DNA of 64,000 bases from Spirochaetales bacterium. GTDB taxonomy: Bacteria > Spirochaetota > Spirochaetia > Treponematales > Treponemataceae. The stretch covers positions 124,001 through 188,000 of the forward strand of contig QKEL01000014.1 of the NCBI GenBank assembly GCA_003252395.1, in the 5' to 3' direction. Below, piece by piece: positions 8,790-17,681 of this stretch. The translations under genes were made by a program, and so were the position numbers. Under the pieces are notes generated by a model that saw only the letters and a program-made list of their open reading frames with translations, made no database searches and was not told where the DNA came from. Each line of letters starts with the position of its first letter. Positions within the stretch are counted from its first letter, which is position 1.

Positions 8790-10088
8790 TTACCGGCGGA
8801 GGGCCTCCACCGGCTGGATGAACGCGCTTTTCAAAGACGGGAAGAGGGTACAGACCGACGACACGATCACCCCGAACAGGAACCCGTTAATGATCGATTT
8901 TGCCGAAAAACTGAGGTAAATGGTCCCGGCGATCGGAAGGTCCTTCATGCCGCCGCCCATGAACGCGTTGATGTCCAGGGGAAACAGCGAGCCGAGCCAG
9001 GCGGATAGCCCGCCGACGAGACAGCCCGCGAGGGAGCCGATAACGCTCAGGGTCACCGCCTCCAGGAAGAACACCGTTACGATCTCGCGCCGGGTCATGC
9101 CGAGCGCCCCCATCATCCCGATTTCCTTGATCCGCTCGTGAATAACCATCAGCATGGTGTTGATGATGAGGAAGCTGGCCACGACCTGGAACACGAGGAA
9201 GACGATCGCGAACAGGACCGTCATGCTGGACCACAGGGCGACCCAGTAGTCGTCCTTCCATTCGAGCACCGAATCGGCCCCCGGGTCGCCCGAAAGGCCG
9301 GCGAGGGCGGCCGCCATCCGGTCGCGAACCCGCCCGGAATCGCGCGGGTTGTCCAGGAATAGGGCAAGCTGCTGCAGGCCGCCTTCCATGCCGAGCACGC
9401 GGGAAAGCCGGTCTACCGGCACCACGACGGTCGATTCGTCCACGGGCCGGTAGTCGAACTTGAAAATTCCCGTCACGACCGGGCTCCAGTACTTGTCGGA
9501 AAATTCCGCCGAGACCGTCTTCAGGGGAATCCGGTCCCCGACGCGGAGCCCCGCCTTTTTGGCGAAGGTCACGCCGATCGCGCACTCGTTGGCGCCGGTT
9601 TCGGGAAACCGCCCCTCCACGAGGCCGTCGGAACGCTCGGTCAGGTTAAACCAATGGGCCTCCGTTTCGGCGGGAAGGTCCAGGCCCCAGAGAATCGCGT
9701 GCTTAACCGTGCTGTCGAAAAGGGTCGCGTAGGCGCTTATTCGGGGCAGGGCGGCGGCGACACCGGGTATCGCGCGCGCCGCGGCGAGGATCGCCTCGCC
9801 GTCCGGGGAATCGGAGATCGGGTACTGGACCGGGAAGTATTCCTTCTCTTCTTGGTACCGGGCGGAAGTGACCGAAACGTCGCCCGAGCTGAAGACCCGC
9901 ACGATCTGGGCGATGCTCTCGAACATGCCGTCTACCCAGGAGGTCATGAAGATATTGAAAAATACCGCAATGCCCACCGCCGCGACGCACAGGGCGGTGC
10001 GGCGCTTGTTCCGCCACACGTTCCGCCAGGCCACGGTCACGAGGGCCCCGAAACCGCCGGATTTGTTTTTTTTGTCGTTCACGCTCAT
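8790..10088 (-). CDS. FtsX/MacB-type ABC transporter permease (LolC/E-like), second
   Basis: The 432-residue permease has one N-terminal membrane helix (AALCVAAVGIAVFFNIFMTS, about 30-50), a large periplasmic domain (about 60-290) and three C-terminal helices. The loop motif KEIGMMGALGMTRREIVTVF is the diagnostic coupling segment of MacB/LolCE permeases that contacts the ATPase. Such transporters act mechanically on periplasmic partners such as lipoproteins, rather than importing solutes. It follows the larger permease by 10 bases with a GAGGAAA ribosome binding site. Together with the 584-residue partner it probably forms a LolC-LolE-like heterodimer. Confidence 0.92.
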   Translation of the reverse strand: MSVNDKKNKSGGFGALVTVAWRNVWRNKRRTALCVAAVGIAVFFNIFMTSWVDGMFESIAQIVRVFSSGDVSVTSARYQEEKEYFPVQYPISDSPDGEAILAAARAIPGVAAALPRISAYATLFDSTVKHAILWGLDLPAETEAHWFNLTERSDGLVEGRFPETGANECAIGVTFAKKAGLRVGDRIPLKTVSAEFSDKYWSPVVTGIFKFDYRPVDESTVVVPVDRLSRVLGMEGGLQQLALFLDNPRDSGRVRDRMAAALAGLSGDPGADSVLEWKDDYWVALWSSMTVLFAIVFLVFQVVASFLIINTMLMVIHERIKEIGMMGALGMTRREIVTVFFLEAVTLSVIGSLAGCLVGGLSAWLGSLFPLDINAFMGGGMKDLPIAGTIYLSFSAKSIINGFLFGVIVSSVCTLFPSLKSAFIQPVEALRR

Positions 10089-10098
10089 GGTTTCCTCG

Positions 10099-11853
10099 CT
10101 ATTCGAACCGGAGGCTCTCGGTCACGGGCAGGGAAAGGGCCCGCAGGATGGGCGGTATGGCCACGAGTCCGGAGAGGATCGAGGCCCCGACGAAGGTATA
10201 GGCGACGGTCGGGAAATTCCAGGCCGAGCGGAAAAAGGTCGCGACCCGGTAGCCGATATCGCCGTTCAGCGCGCTGGTCATGCCCGAGTAGTCGACGCCC
10301 ACGAGCACCATGGGAATGTTGAGAAGGCAGCCCAGGACCGCGCCGATCGCCCCGCCGATTACGCCGATCAGGGTCGCCTCGAAGGCGTAGGAAAAAAGGA
10401 GCTGACGGTCGGTCATGCCCAAGGCGCGAAGCATGCCGATTTCCTTCGTCCGCTCCAGGATGGCCATGAGCATGGTGTTCGCGATCCCGATGAAGGAAAG
10501 CACGAAAAGGAAGAAGATCATCAATCGGCTTGAAACCTGGTCGCCGTTGGAGGCGGCGAAATAGTCGGGCACGTAATCCTTCCAGGACCGCACCGAAAGC
10601 CCCGCGGGAAAGGCAGAACCGGCCTTCGCCAAGGCGGCGTCCACGGCGGCCCGGATCGTTTCGGGAGCCTCAAAGGCGCCGGGCAGCGCCTCGTCCCGGG
10701 CCGTCGCCGAGCGGACGAGTAGTTCCGTCACGGCGCCGTCGAGCATCAGCCCCGACTCGTCCTGCAGGGAATCGAGGGGTATCCACCCCATATTGCCGTT
10801 TATCGCCGGGTTCGGGGCGTTCACTACCCCGACGACCACCGCGTCGATCAGCTGGTTCACGTGGACCACGGCGCCCGGAAAGCCCGCGTCGAGCATGGCC
10901 CGCAGGGCGCGCGATCGGGCCGGTCCGTCGCCGGGGAACGAGCCCTCGGGCATCAGTTCGTAGGAGCGCGTATCCGGGTTCAGCCGGTAAAGCGCGTCGT
11001 AGTCGGCGCGGGTTTCTGCGCCGGCGGATTCGTAGAGGTCCCGCTCGAAGCGCGGGGCGTCGATCGAATCGGGAAGGGCCGCCGCGTCGATGGTGGTCGA
11101 GACGCGCACGTCGTTCCGGCCCGAGGAGGCGAGAATGTCCCACAGTCGGGCCCGGTCGGCGGCGGTCACGTCGGGGCGCAGCGCCATGCGGTCGTCCAGC
11201 GCGGCTTCCGATTCCTTCGGGGCCCAGGCGCCGTCCGACTTCCCGAGGCTCCGCCAGCTTACGTACAGGGAACGGATAAAGTCGGCGTCCTGCGGGGTTT
11301 GGGCCGCGGCTACGAGATCGGTTTCCAGGTCCTCGGACGAACACCGGGACGGGATACCCACGCGGAGCTTGTCCGCGACCAGGGCGCCGAGCGCGATTTC
11401 CTGCCGCCCCGGCCGGATCATGCGGCCCGACTCCACGTAGTCGGCGTAGCGAAGCATGGCCGTCTCGGCTTCTACGTCCACGGCGTTCATGACCATGGGA
11501 GCCGTTCCCCCGCGGGAATAGAGGGTGCCGGTGAACACGAAGCGCGGCGCGGCGCGGTAGCCCGAGGCTTCCAGCGCCCGGGCGATCGGCTCCCACCCCC
11601 GGAACGATTCGTACATCGGCAGTTCGTCCTCGCGCGCGAAGTAGGCGTCGCCCTGGATCTTGGCGGCCCCGGTCTCGTAATTCACGATATTGCGCCGGGA
11701 ATCCAGGTTCATCCCGAGGAGCCACGCGTCCATGAAGATATACAGGCTCACGCTCACGGCTATGGCCGTCACGGTGATGACCGTTTTCACGCGGTGCCGG
11801 GAAAGGTTTTTGGCCGCCATCCCGCACACCGTCAAAATGCTGTCCGCTTTCAT
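10099..11853 (-). CDS. FtsX/MacB-type ABC transporter permease with enlarged periplasmic domain
   Basis: This 584-residue permease has the same four-helix plan as its neighbour: an N-terminal helix near 20-45 and three C-terminal helices with KEIGMLRALGMTDRQLLFSY as the coupling motif. Its periplasmic part is about 150 residues longer, with a charged insert near 190-330. Unequal partner sizes resemble LolC/LolE division of labour, where one subunit binds LolA; here the larger may carry the carrier or substrate site. The ATG overlaps the ATPase stop by 4 bases. There is no coding similarity to peptide importers. Confidence 0.92.
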   Translation of the reverse strand: MKADSILTVCGMAAKNLSRHRVKTVITVTAIAVSVSLYIFMDAWLLGMNLDSRRNIVNYETGAAKIQGDAYFAREDELPMYESFRGWEPIARALEASGYRAAPRFVFTGTLYSRGGTAPMVMNAVDVEAETAMLRYADYVESGRMIRPGRQEIALGALVADKLRVGIPSRCSSEDLETDLVAAAQTPQDADFIRSLYVSWRSLGKSDGAWAPKESEAALDDRMALRPDVTAADRARLWDILASSGRNDVRVSTTIDAAALPDSIDAPRFERDLYESAGAETRADYDALYRLNPDTRSYELMPEGSFPGDGPARSRALRAMLDAGFPGAVVHVNQLIDAVVVGVVNAPNPAINGNMGWIPLDSLQDESGLMLDGAVTELLVRSATARDEALPGAFEAPETIRAAVDAALAKAGSAFPAGLSVRSWKDYVPDYFAASNGDQVSSRLMIFFLFVLSFIGIANTMLMAILERTKEIGMLRALGMTDRQLLFSYAFEATLIGVIGGAIGAVLGCLLNIPMVLVGVDYSGMTSALNGDIGYRVATFFRSAWNFPTVAYTFVGASILSGLVAIPPILRALSLPVTESLRFE

Positions 11854-12533
11854 TTCACGGTCTCTTCGACGATCTTTCCGTCCCGAAGGGAAACGAGCCG
11901 GCGGGCGTATTCCATGACCAGCTTGTCGTGGGTGGAAAAGACGAAGGTGGTTTTGCCGTCCCTATTGAGGGCGAGCATCAGGTCAAGGATTTCCCCGGCC
12001 GTCACGGAATCGAGGTTGGCCGTGGGCTCGTCTGCGAGGATCAGTTCGGGTTCCTTGGCGAGGGCGCGGGCGATGGCGACGCGCTGCTGCTGCCCGCCGG
12101 ACATTTCCTTGGGCCTCCGGTCGCCCATGTCGGCGAGGCCAACCTTAGCCAGGGCGTCCAGGGCGGTTTTTCTGGCCGCCGCGCGGGGCTGGCCGAGCAG
12201 CACCAGGGGCAGCGACACGTTTTCCAGGGCGGTAAGAACGGGTATCAGGTTGTACGCCTGAAAGATAAAGCCGATGGTTCTCCTGCGGAGCATGGCCAGT
12301 TCGTCGCGCTTCATGGCGGCCACGTCGGCCCCGCACACGCTAATGGTACCGGCGGTAGGCGTATCCAGGCAGCCGACCAAGTGCAGGAAGGTCGACTTCC
12401 CGCTGCCCGAAGGCCCGGCGATGGCAGTGAACTCGCCGGGTTCCACCCGTATGCTCACGCCGCGCAGGGCGTTCACCGTAATTCCGTTCAGCTGATAATC
12501 CTTGACCAAATCGGTCGTCGATATAACGCTCAT
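11850..12533 (-). CDS. ABC transporter ATPase, LolD/MacB family
   Basis: The 227-residue ATPase powers the adjacent permeases. Walker A GPSGSGKS is at residues 40-47, Q-loop Gln92, signature SGGQQQR from 145, and Walker B LILADEP with catalytic Glu169. LRRRTIGFIFQAYNLIPVLTA is characteristic of the LolD/MacB/FtsE-like subfamily. The start at 12533 overlaps the SPFH stop (ATGA); the longer open frame upstream to 13124 is antisense or out-of-frame to the SPFH gene. Length and motifs are complete, so it should be active. Confidence 0.95.
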   Translation of the reverse strand: MSVISTTDLVKDYQLNGITVNALRGVSIRVEPGEFTAIAGPSGSGKSTFLHLVGCLDTPTAGTISVCGADVAAMKRDELAMLRRRTIGFIFQAYNLIPVLTALENVSLPLVLLGQPRAAARKTALDALAKVGLADMGDRRPKEMSGGQQQRVAIARALAKEPELILADEPTANLDSVTAGEILDLMLALNRDGKTTFVFSTHDKLVMEYARRLVSLRDGKIVEETVK

Positions 12534-13675
12534 TCGGTTTTCTCCTTCGGCGCGGCGGCTTGCCCGCCCCGTCCGCGTTGGCCGGCGGTTCGTTCGGCCT
12601 TCTCTTTCGCCTCGATCTTGCCCAGGGCCTGCAAGCCGAACAGGTCCTTGCCCTCGAGCTTTTCGGTAATGGAATTCGGCACGAGCATCATGGAGTTGCC
12701 CGAGGCGAGCCCCTCGTTCAGGACGGCGAGGTTCTTCAGGTTCAAGGCGGTGGGGTTCCGGTCGTAGATCGCGGCCGCCTCCTCGTATTTCCGGGCAACC
12801 TCCACCTCCGCCTCGGCGAGGAGTATCCGGCCCCGCTTTTCGCGTTCGGCCTGGGCGACCCGGCTCAGGGAAACCTGCAGGCTTTCGGGAATCTGAATGT
12901 CGGTTAACTCGATATGCTGGACCGTAATGCCCCATTCGGTGGTTTTCGCGTCTACCTCGGCGCGTATGATTTCCTCGATCTTCTCGTTCTCCCCGAGGAA
13001 CACGGAAAGGTCGTGGCGGCTCACGGCGCTCCGCAAGGCGGTCTTCGCGGAAAGGATAACGGCGTCGCGATAGTCCTCCACCTCGCAGATCGCCTTTTCC
13101 GCGTCCCATACGAGCCAGAAGCACAGGGCGTCCACGGTGAGCGTAACGGAATCGCGGGTGAGGGTCGTTTCCGCGGTAAAATCGCTCACCCGAATGCGGA
13201 GGTCAACGGTTTCGGCCACGCGGTCCGCGAACGGCACGAGCAGGAAAAGGCCGGGGCCGCGAACGCGGTGGAATTTCCCGAAGCGGAGCACGATCGCCCG
13301 CTCCCACTCCTCCATCTTCTGTATCGACGGGACGATGAGGGCCCCGGTCACGACGATCACGATGGGAATCAGGCCGCGAAACCCGGGCACCTCGTACACC
13401 GCGATGCCCATCAGGGGCAACATGGCGAGCATGAAGAGCCATCGGGGCAAAAGGGCCATCAGCGCGAGCACCAGTAGGGGCGCGCCGAAATATACCGCCA
13501 CGGCCAGGGGCGCGAGCGGTCCGGCGGTCCTGAAAAGCAAGGCGAGGCCGGCGACCAGCACGAAGGCGAAAATAACCACGCCCTCGGGGGTTATCCGGTA
13601 ATCCTTTCGGCTGTGGGGAAAGGAGCTTCCCTTTACCAACGGTTTCTCCGATTGCTCGTTTTTGTTCCAAAACAT
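12530..13675 (-). CDS. SPFH/band-7 membrane protein (slipin/stomatin-like)
   Basis: The 381-residue protein has a long hydrophobic N-terminal region with several segments between residues 32 and 115. A band-7 domain follows from about 118 (EEWERAIVLRFGKFHRVRGPGLFLLVPFADRV, quoted in part as ERAIVLRFGKF and GPGLFLLVPF). An Ala/Glu-rich coiled coil (QAEREKRGRILLAEAEVEVA) comes next, then a Lys/Gly-rich tail. Slipins assemble into membrane ring or microdomain scaffolds and often pair with proteases; here no NfeD protease is present. Instead the gene sits between a GntR regulator and a LolD-like ATPase. A GGAAGG ribosome binding site precedes the ATG. Confidence 0.92.
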   Translation of the reverse strand: MFWNKNEQSEKPLVKGSSFPHSRKDYRITPEGVVIFAFVLVAGLALLFRTAGPLAPLAVAVYFGAPLLVLALMALLPRWLFMLAMLPLMGIAVYEVPGFRGLIPIVIVVTGALIVPSIQKMEEWERAIVLRFGKFHRVRGPGLFLLVPFADRVAETVDLRIRVSDFTAETTLTRDSVTLTVDALCFWLVWDAEKAICEVEDYRDAVILSAKTALRSAVSRHDLSVFLGENEKIEEIIRAEVDAKTTEWGITVQHIELTDIQIPESLQVSLSRVAQAEREKRGRILLAEAEVEVARKYEEAAAIYDRNPTALNLKNLAVLNEGLASGNSMMLVPNSITEKLEGKDLFGLQALGKIEAKEKAERTAGQRGRGGQAAAPKEKTE

Positions 13676-13687
13676 GTTCTACCTTCC

Positions 13688-14074
13688 TTATTTATTCCGG
13701 AAAAGGTCGGGGATCTCGGAGCGCTGCACGCCCAGGGATTCCAGTTCCCGTATGGCGCGCATCACGGTTTCGTCTATCCGCGCGAGCCGCTCTTCCACGT
13801 CGGCGCCTACCGACGACGAGACATAGGTCCCGCTGCCCACCTGGGTTTTCACCAACCCGCGCAGCTCGAGTTCCGCATAGGCCTTGGCGATGGTGTTCGG
13901 GTTCATTTTGAGCTCGATCGCCAGGGAACGAATGGTGGGAAGCCGGTCGCCGGGCAGCATGCGGGACGATACGATGGCCCGCTCTATTTCCTGAATGATC
14001 TGGCGATAGAGCGGAATTCCCGAAGCCTCATCAAGGGATGGAATGAACTTTTTCTCCCCACTTGTACTACTCAT
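13688..14074 (-). CDS. GntR-family transcriptional regulator, YtrA-type
   Basis: The 128-residue regulator has an N-terminal winged helix (SGIPLYRQIIQEIERAI, LPTIRSLAIELKMNPNTIAKAY, GLVKTQVGSGTYV) followed by only about 45 residues. That is the short helical tail of the YtrA subfamily, which generally represses ABC exporter operons in response to envelope stress or antibiotics. It is first in the seven-gene operon. Two palindromes containing TGTACTA/TAGTACA lie in its promoter and over its start codon, so autoregulation of the whole operon is strongly suggested. The effector is unknown. Confidence 0.93.
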   Translation of the reverse strand: MSSTSGEKKFIPSLDEASGIPLYRQIIQEIERAIVSSRMLPGDRLPTIRSLAIELKMNPNTIAKAYAELELRGLVKTQVGSGTYVSSSVGADVEERLARIDETVMRAIRELESLGVQRSEIPDLFRNK

Positions 14075-14083
14075 CTAGTACAA
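14062..14083. promoter_or_regulatory. operator 2: TTGTACTA-N6-TAGTACAA over the GntR start codon
   Basis: A perfect 8+8 bp inverted repeat separated by CTCATC covers the GntR start codon (14074-14072). It shares its half-sites with the operator in the promoter spacer. This fits repression by the encoded YtrA-type regulator. Confidence 0.75.
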
Positions 14084-14111
14084 TCGTAAATGTACTAGTA
14101 CAATATGTCAA
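14083..14111 (-). promoter_or_regulatory. sigma-70 promoter of the envelope operon
   Basis: TTGACA (14111-14106), a 17-bp spacer and TACGAT (14088-14083) read on the minus strand. The ATG begins eight bases after the -10, with no Shine-Dalgarno, so the transcript is probably leaderless or nearly so. The spacer is largely filled by operator 1. Confidence 0.75.
14091..14102. promoter_or_regulatory. operator 1: TGTACTAGTACA within the promoter spacer
   Basis: This is a perfect 12-bp palindrome between the -35 and -10 boxes of the GntR operon, where bound repressor would block polymerase. The same half-site recurs 8 bp further downstream, in operator 2. Confidence 0.78.
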
Positions 14112-14232
14112 GAGACTATCGGGTAAAATCCCATAATTTTAAGAATAGGGCATGGAAACGCGATTTGCCGACAACGCATTCTTTGATTATGGTAGAATTA
14201 TCGAGAATAGCGCGACCAGGAGGATTAGCGTC

Positions 14233-15069
14233 ATGTTTGAAAATCTATCGTCGGACAACCCCGTATTGCTTGCCTTGCTGGCGGGGCTTTTTACTTGGGG
14301 AGTCACCGCCCTCGGCGCCGCCCTCGTCTTTTTCTTTAAATCCATAAACCAGAAGGTTCTCAACGCGATGCTCGGTTTCGCCTCGGGCATCATGATAGCC
14401 GCGAGTTTTTGGTCATTGCTCAATCCCGCCATAAAGATGGCGACGGAGAGCGGGGCCAATCCCCTGTTCCCGACGGTTTTCGGCTTTCTCGGGGGAGGGT
14501 TCTTCCTTTTTCTTGTCGACCGCACCCTGCCCCACCTTCATATGGGACTTGAGCGGAACCAGGCGGAAGGAATAAAAACCTCGTGGCAGCGAAGCATTTT
14601 GCTCGTGTTGGCCATTACCATGCATAATATTCCCGAAGGGCTCGCGGTAGGCGTGGCCTTCGGCGCCCTCGGAAACGCGGCCTCGGGAGCGTTGGGGGAT
14701 TCGGCGGCCATCGCTTCGCTTGGCGGGGCGATCGCCTTGGCCCTCGGTATCGGGATCCAGAATTTTCCGGAAGGCGCGGCGGTATCCATACCCCTGCGGA
14801 GGGAAGGCATGAGCCGCCTGAAGAGTTTCTGGTACGGCCAGGCTTCGGGAGTCGTGGAACCCATCGCGGCGGTGCTCGGCGCCTTCCTCGTCGTGGTCAT
14901 GCAGCCCATCCTGCCCTATGCCCTGGCCTTCGCCGCCGGAGCCATGATTTACGTGGTGGTGGAGGAACTCATTCCCGAGGCCCAGCAACACGGCAGCTCC
15001 GACTTTTCCACCATCGGGGCCATGTTCGGCTTCGCCGTCATGATGCTGCTCGACGTGGCGCTGGGCTAG
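14233..15069 (+). CDS. ZIP-family metal cation transporter (ZupT-like)
   Basis: The 278-residue permease imports divalent metal such as zinc. The start at 14233 is set by AGGAGG ten bases upstream; the earlier ATG at 14152 lacks one. It has eight predicted helices with the binuclear metal site motifs HNIPEGLAVG (His131 onward, helix 4) and QNFPEGAAV (from Gln176, helix 5), the bacterial ZupT/GufA pattern. A loop HLHMGLERNQ may give extra metal ligands. Possible promoter: TTGCCG (14165-14170), N17, TATGGT. It is divergent from the GntR operon, so the shared intergenic region could place it under the same operators. Confidence 0.93.
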   Translation: MFENLSSDNPVLLALLAGLFTWGVTALGAALVFFFKSINQKVLNAMLGFASGIMIAASFWSLLNPAIKMATESGANPLFPTVFGFLGGGFFLFLVDRTLPHLHMGLERNQAEGIKTSWQRSILLVLAITMHNIPEGLAVGVAFGALGNAASGALGDSAAIASLGGAIALALGIGIQNFPEGAAVSIPLRREGMSRLKSFWYGQASGVVEPIAAVLGAFLVVVMQPILPYALAFAAGAMIYVVVEELIPEAQQHGSSDFSTIGAMFGFAVMMLLDVALG

Positions 15070-15092
15070 GCGGGAAAGCGGTAGGTCGGTCC

Positions 15093-15449
15093 TTATTCCA
15101 TCGCGTACGCGGCGAGAAAGCGCTCCGTCTTGCCGCGGCTTAGTTTCTTGAACGTCATTTCGTTATGCTTGAACGAGTTAAGGTAGATAGTCAGCAATTC
15201 GATTTGGCCGTTGCGCTCCTCGTCCTGATACAGGAGCTGGATATTCGAGGCGTTCTTTCCCCACCGGCCGCGGTAAAGCGTGCCGTTCTCGCGGAGCTGA
15301 AAGGTACCGTCTTCCATAAAGCCAAATACGTTTTGCCCGTCCTCGCCGCTCATATAGATAAAACTGACGGTATCGTCGTAGGACTTGAAGGTTTGGCACG
15401 ACGCAAACACCAGGAACGTACCAAGCATACACGCGATAAATCTTTTCAC
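15093..15449 (-). CDS. small predicted lipoprotein
   Basis: GTG at 15449 with AAGGAG seven bases upstream gives 118 residues; the earlier ATG at 15482 has no such site. The N-terminus is a short lipoprotein signal (KRFIACMLGTFLVFASC) with lipidation Cys near residue 18. The mature part, about 100 residues, is rich in short strands (FMEDGTFQLRENGTLYRGRW), resembling small lipocalin-like or META-type folds. No family is recognised. It is convergent with the ZIP gene, 23 bases away. Confidence 0.8.
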   Translation of the reverse strand: MKRFIACMLGTFLVFASCQTFKSYDDTVSFIYMSGEDGQNVFGFMEDGTFQLRENGTLYRGRWGKNASNIQLLYQDEERNGQIELLTIYLNSFKHNEMTFKKLSRGKTERFLAAYAME

Positions 15450-15654
15450 TAATTTCTCCTTTTCGGTTAAACCGACGCCCATTGTAGCAGAAGGGCGGTA
15501 AAAACGCCAAACAAATCCACGGCGGTCCGCCCGCTTTTACCCTTGGGGTAACGGGATGGGGGTGGCCCTCTACTTGGCCGCGGGAAACCCGGCATACGCC
15601 GCGCGCGACCATAAAGGCCCGCCTGTCGCGCCGTGCGGCTCTTCCCTTTATTTC

Positions 15655-17247
15655 CTATTCAAAGGGATACACCCGCCGTCCCTGGCGGAACGTCGAAAGC
15701 ACCGCGCCCGAAAGCCGGGAGCCCGTGAAGGGCGTATTGACGCTCTTGGAAAACCAGGAGGACGAATCCCGGGGCCGAACGATCCATTCCTTATCGGGGT
15801 CCACGAGAACCAGGTCCGCGGCGTAGCCGGGGCGGAGCAGGCCCCGGCAAAGACCGAGAATTTCGGCGGGACGGGCCGACATGAGGGCCGAAAGCCGGGA
15901 CAGGCTGACCCGCCCCGTTTTCACGAGCACCGTATTGCACACGGCGAAGGCCGTCTGGATGCCCGAGAACCCGGGAGCGCCGGAAGCCTTGTCGGCGGCG
16001 GTATGGGGGGCGTGATCCGTGGCGATGGCGTCGACGGTGCCGTCCAAAATGCCCTCGATCAGGGCTTCGCGGTCGGCCGCCGGGCGCAGGGGCGGGTTCA
16101 CGATGGCGGGAACGGCGGAAGTAAGGGCAAGGTGATGGGGGGTAACCTCGCAGGTTATGCGGCAGTCGGCGCGGTTCCCGAGCCGGCGTTTCGCCTCGCG
16201 GACCGCGTCCAGGGAGCCTGAGGTACTCACGTGGGCAAAGTGCACCCGCGCGCCCGAATCGACGGCGAGGGCAACGTTCCGGGCGGTCATGGTGTCTTCC
16301 GCGAGCCGGAGGAGGCGTTCCGCCGCGGAAAGGGATTCCTTTATCCCCTCGCGCATGGACGTTCCGCTCTCGGCGAAATCCGCGGAACCCACGAGGCCGC
16401 GATCGGCGAAGGATGAGGCGACGGGAACCACGCGGCCGCCCTCATCGCCGGAAGCGGCGCCTACGGCGGCCCCCGAAAGCGCGGCGGCCGCCTCCAGGGC
16501 CCTCAGCCGGTGGGGCCGGGCGGCCGCGGCGAGCTCCGGGTCCTCGCAATGGCACGATACGATCACGTTACGCAGGGAGCATTTTTTCATGGCCTCGAGC
16601 ATGACCGCGGCGGAGGCCACTTCCTTGCCGTCTTCCGTGGCCAGGGGCACTATCGCCGGGTCAAGGGCGTCCAGGGCCGAGGTATCGGTTCCCTCGAAAT
16701 TACGGGTAAGGCTCGTGGCCTGAAAGGCGTCGAGCAACCCGATTTTCGATACGCGCTCGCGCACCGCGGCGGCCTGGGAAAGCTCGGAACACGCGGGATT
16801 GGTATTCGCCATGAGGACCACCGTTCCGTAGCCGCCCGCGCACGCGGCTCGGGAAGCGGATTCCAGGTCTTCCTTGGCGGTGAGCCCCGGGTCCCGGAAA
16901 TGGGCGTGAAGGTCGACGAAGGCGGGCATGAGCGTCGCGCCCTCAGCGTCGAGGACAGTCGGGGAAAGAGGCGACCGGGAGGGCCGAGCGCCGGACGGGG
17001 AGCCGTCGCCCCGATTCGGCGCGTATTCCGCGGGAACGCCCTTCATGCCGAGCCACACGAGGTCGATTATCCCGTTGCGGACCAGAACGGCGCCCGAGGT
17101 ATCCAGGTCGCGGTCCACGAGGCGGGCGTTCACGATCAGGATATCGGCGCCGGAACGGGAAGCCGCGCCGCCGGAACGCGGGGAACCCGCGCGGGCCGGC
17201 CCCGCTCCGGCTTTCGCCGCCGTTGCCCCGTTACCCTTCGGGCTCAC
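15655..17247 (-). CDS. pyrC: dihydroorotase
   Basis: This zinc amidohydrolase closes carbamoyl-aspartate to dihydroorotate. GTG at 17247 overlaps the pyrI stop as GTGA, giving 530 residues, about 80-100 longer than usual class I enzymes. The excess lies in an Ala/Gly/Arg-rich N-terminal tail of about 34 residues and small insertions near 75-95 and 290-310. Key motifs are HAHFRDPG (His114, His116), MANTNP, SCHCED, HFAHVS, VTPHHL and AIATDHAPH with the catalytic Asp near 409. Last gene of pyrB-pyrI-pyrC. A start further inside the tail cannot be excluded. Confidence 0.94.
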   Translation of the reverse strand: MSPKGNGATAAKAGAGPARAGSPRSGGAASRSGADILIVNARLVDRDLDTSGAVLVRNGIIDLVWLGMKGVPAEYAPNRGDGSPSGARPSRSPLSPTVLDAEGATLMPAFVDLHAHFRDPGLTAKEDLESASRAACAGGYGTVVLMANTNPACSELSQAAAVRERVSKIGLLDAFQATSLTRNFEGTDTSALDALDPAIVPLATEDGKEVASAAVMLEAMKKCSLRNVIVSCHCEDPELAAAARPHRLRALEAAAALSGAAVGAASGDEGGRVVPVASSFADRGLVGSADFAESGTSMREGIKESLSAAERLLRLAEDTMTARNVALAVDSGARVHFAHVSTSGSLDAVREAKRRLGNRADCRITCEVTPHHLALTSAVPAIVNPPLRPAADREALIEGILDGTVDAIATDHAPHTAADKASGAPGFSGIQTAFAVCNTVLVKTGRVSLSRLSALMSARPAEILGLCRGLLRPGYAADLVLVDPDKEWIVRPRDSSSWFSKSVNTPFTGSRLSGAVLSTFRQGRRVYPFE

Positions 17248-17681
17248 AGGAATTCCCCGATGCCAGCGCGATACAGCTCGTCGCAGTACTTGCAGGCGTA
17301 TTCCGCGCGCTTTCGGTCCACGAGCACGAACTCGTGGGGAATGCCCGATTCGGAACTGGTAATGCAGCGGGGGTTCTTGCACTTGATCACGTTTTCTACC
17401 CGCTCGGGCAGGGTCAGGGTGATCTTGCGCGTGACGTGCTCGTCTTCCACCACGTTCACGGTAATGTTCGGGTCGATAAAGCCCAGCACGGAAAAGTCTA
17501 TATCGATCACGTTATCGATCTTTATGATGTCCTTCTTGCCCATGTGGTTCGACACCACGTTCATGATGAGGGCCACCGAGAAGGGCGCGCGGTCGAGCTT
17601 GAGCCAGTTGAATATCCGGGGGCCGATTCCCGCCCGGATATGGTCTATCACGAGTCCGTTCTTGATCTTCTGCACGTTCAT
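17244..17681 (-). CDS. pyrI: aspartate carbamoyltransferase regulatory subunit
   Basis: The 145-residue allosteric subunit binds CTP/ATP and holds ATCase catalytic trimers together. The N-terminal nucleotide domain has [10 protein letters not shown] and [10 protein letters not shown]. The C-terminal zinc domain has Cys101, Cys106, Cys130 and Cys133, with exactly the 5-24-3 spacing known from E. coli PyrI. It overlaps pyrB upstream and pyrC downstream by four bases each, so all three are coupled. Its presence implies feedback control of the pathway at ATCase. Confidence 0.96.
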   Translation of the reverse strand: MNVQKIKNGLVIDHIRAGIGPRIFNWLKLDRAPFSVALIMNVVSNHMGKKDIIKIDNVIDIDFSVLGFIDPNITVNVVEDEHVTRKITLTLPERVENVIKCKNPRCITSSESGIPHEFVLVDRKRAEYACKYCDELYRAGIGEFL

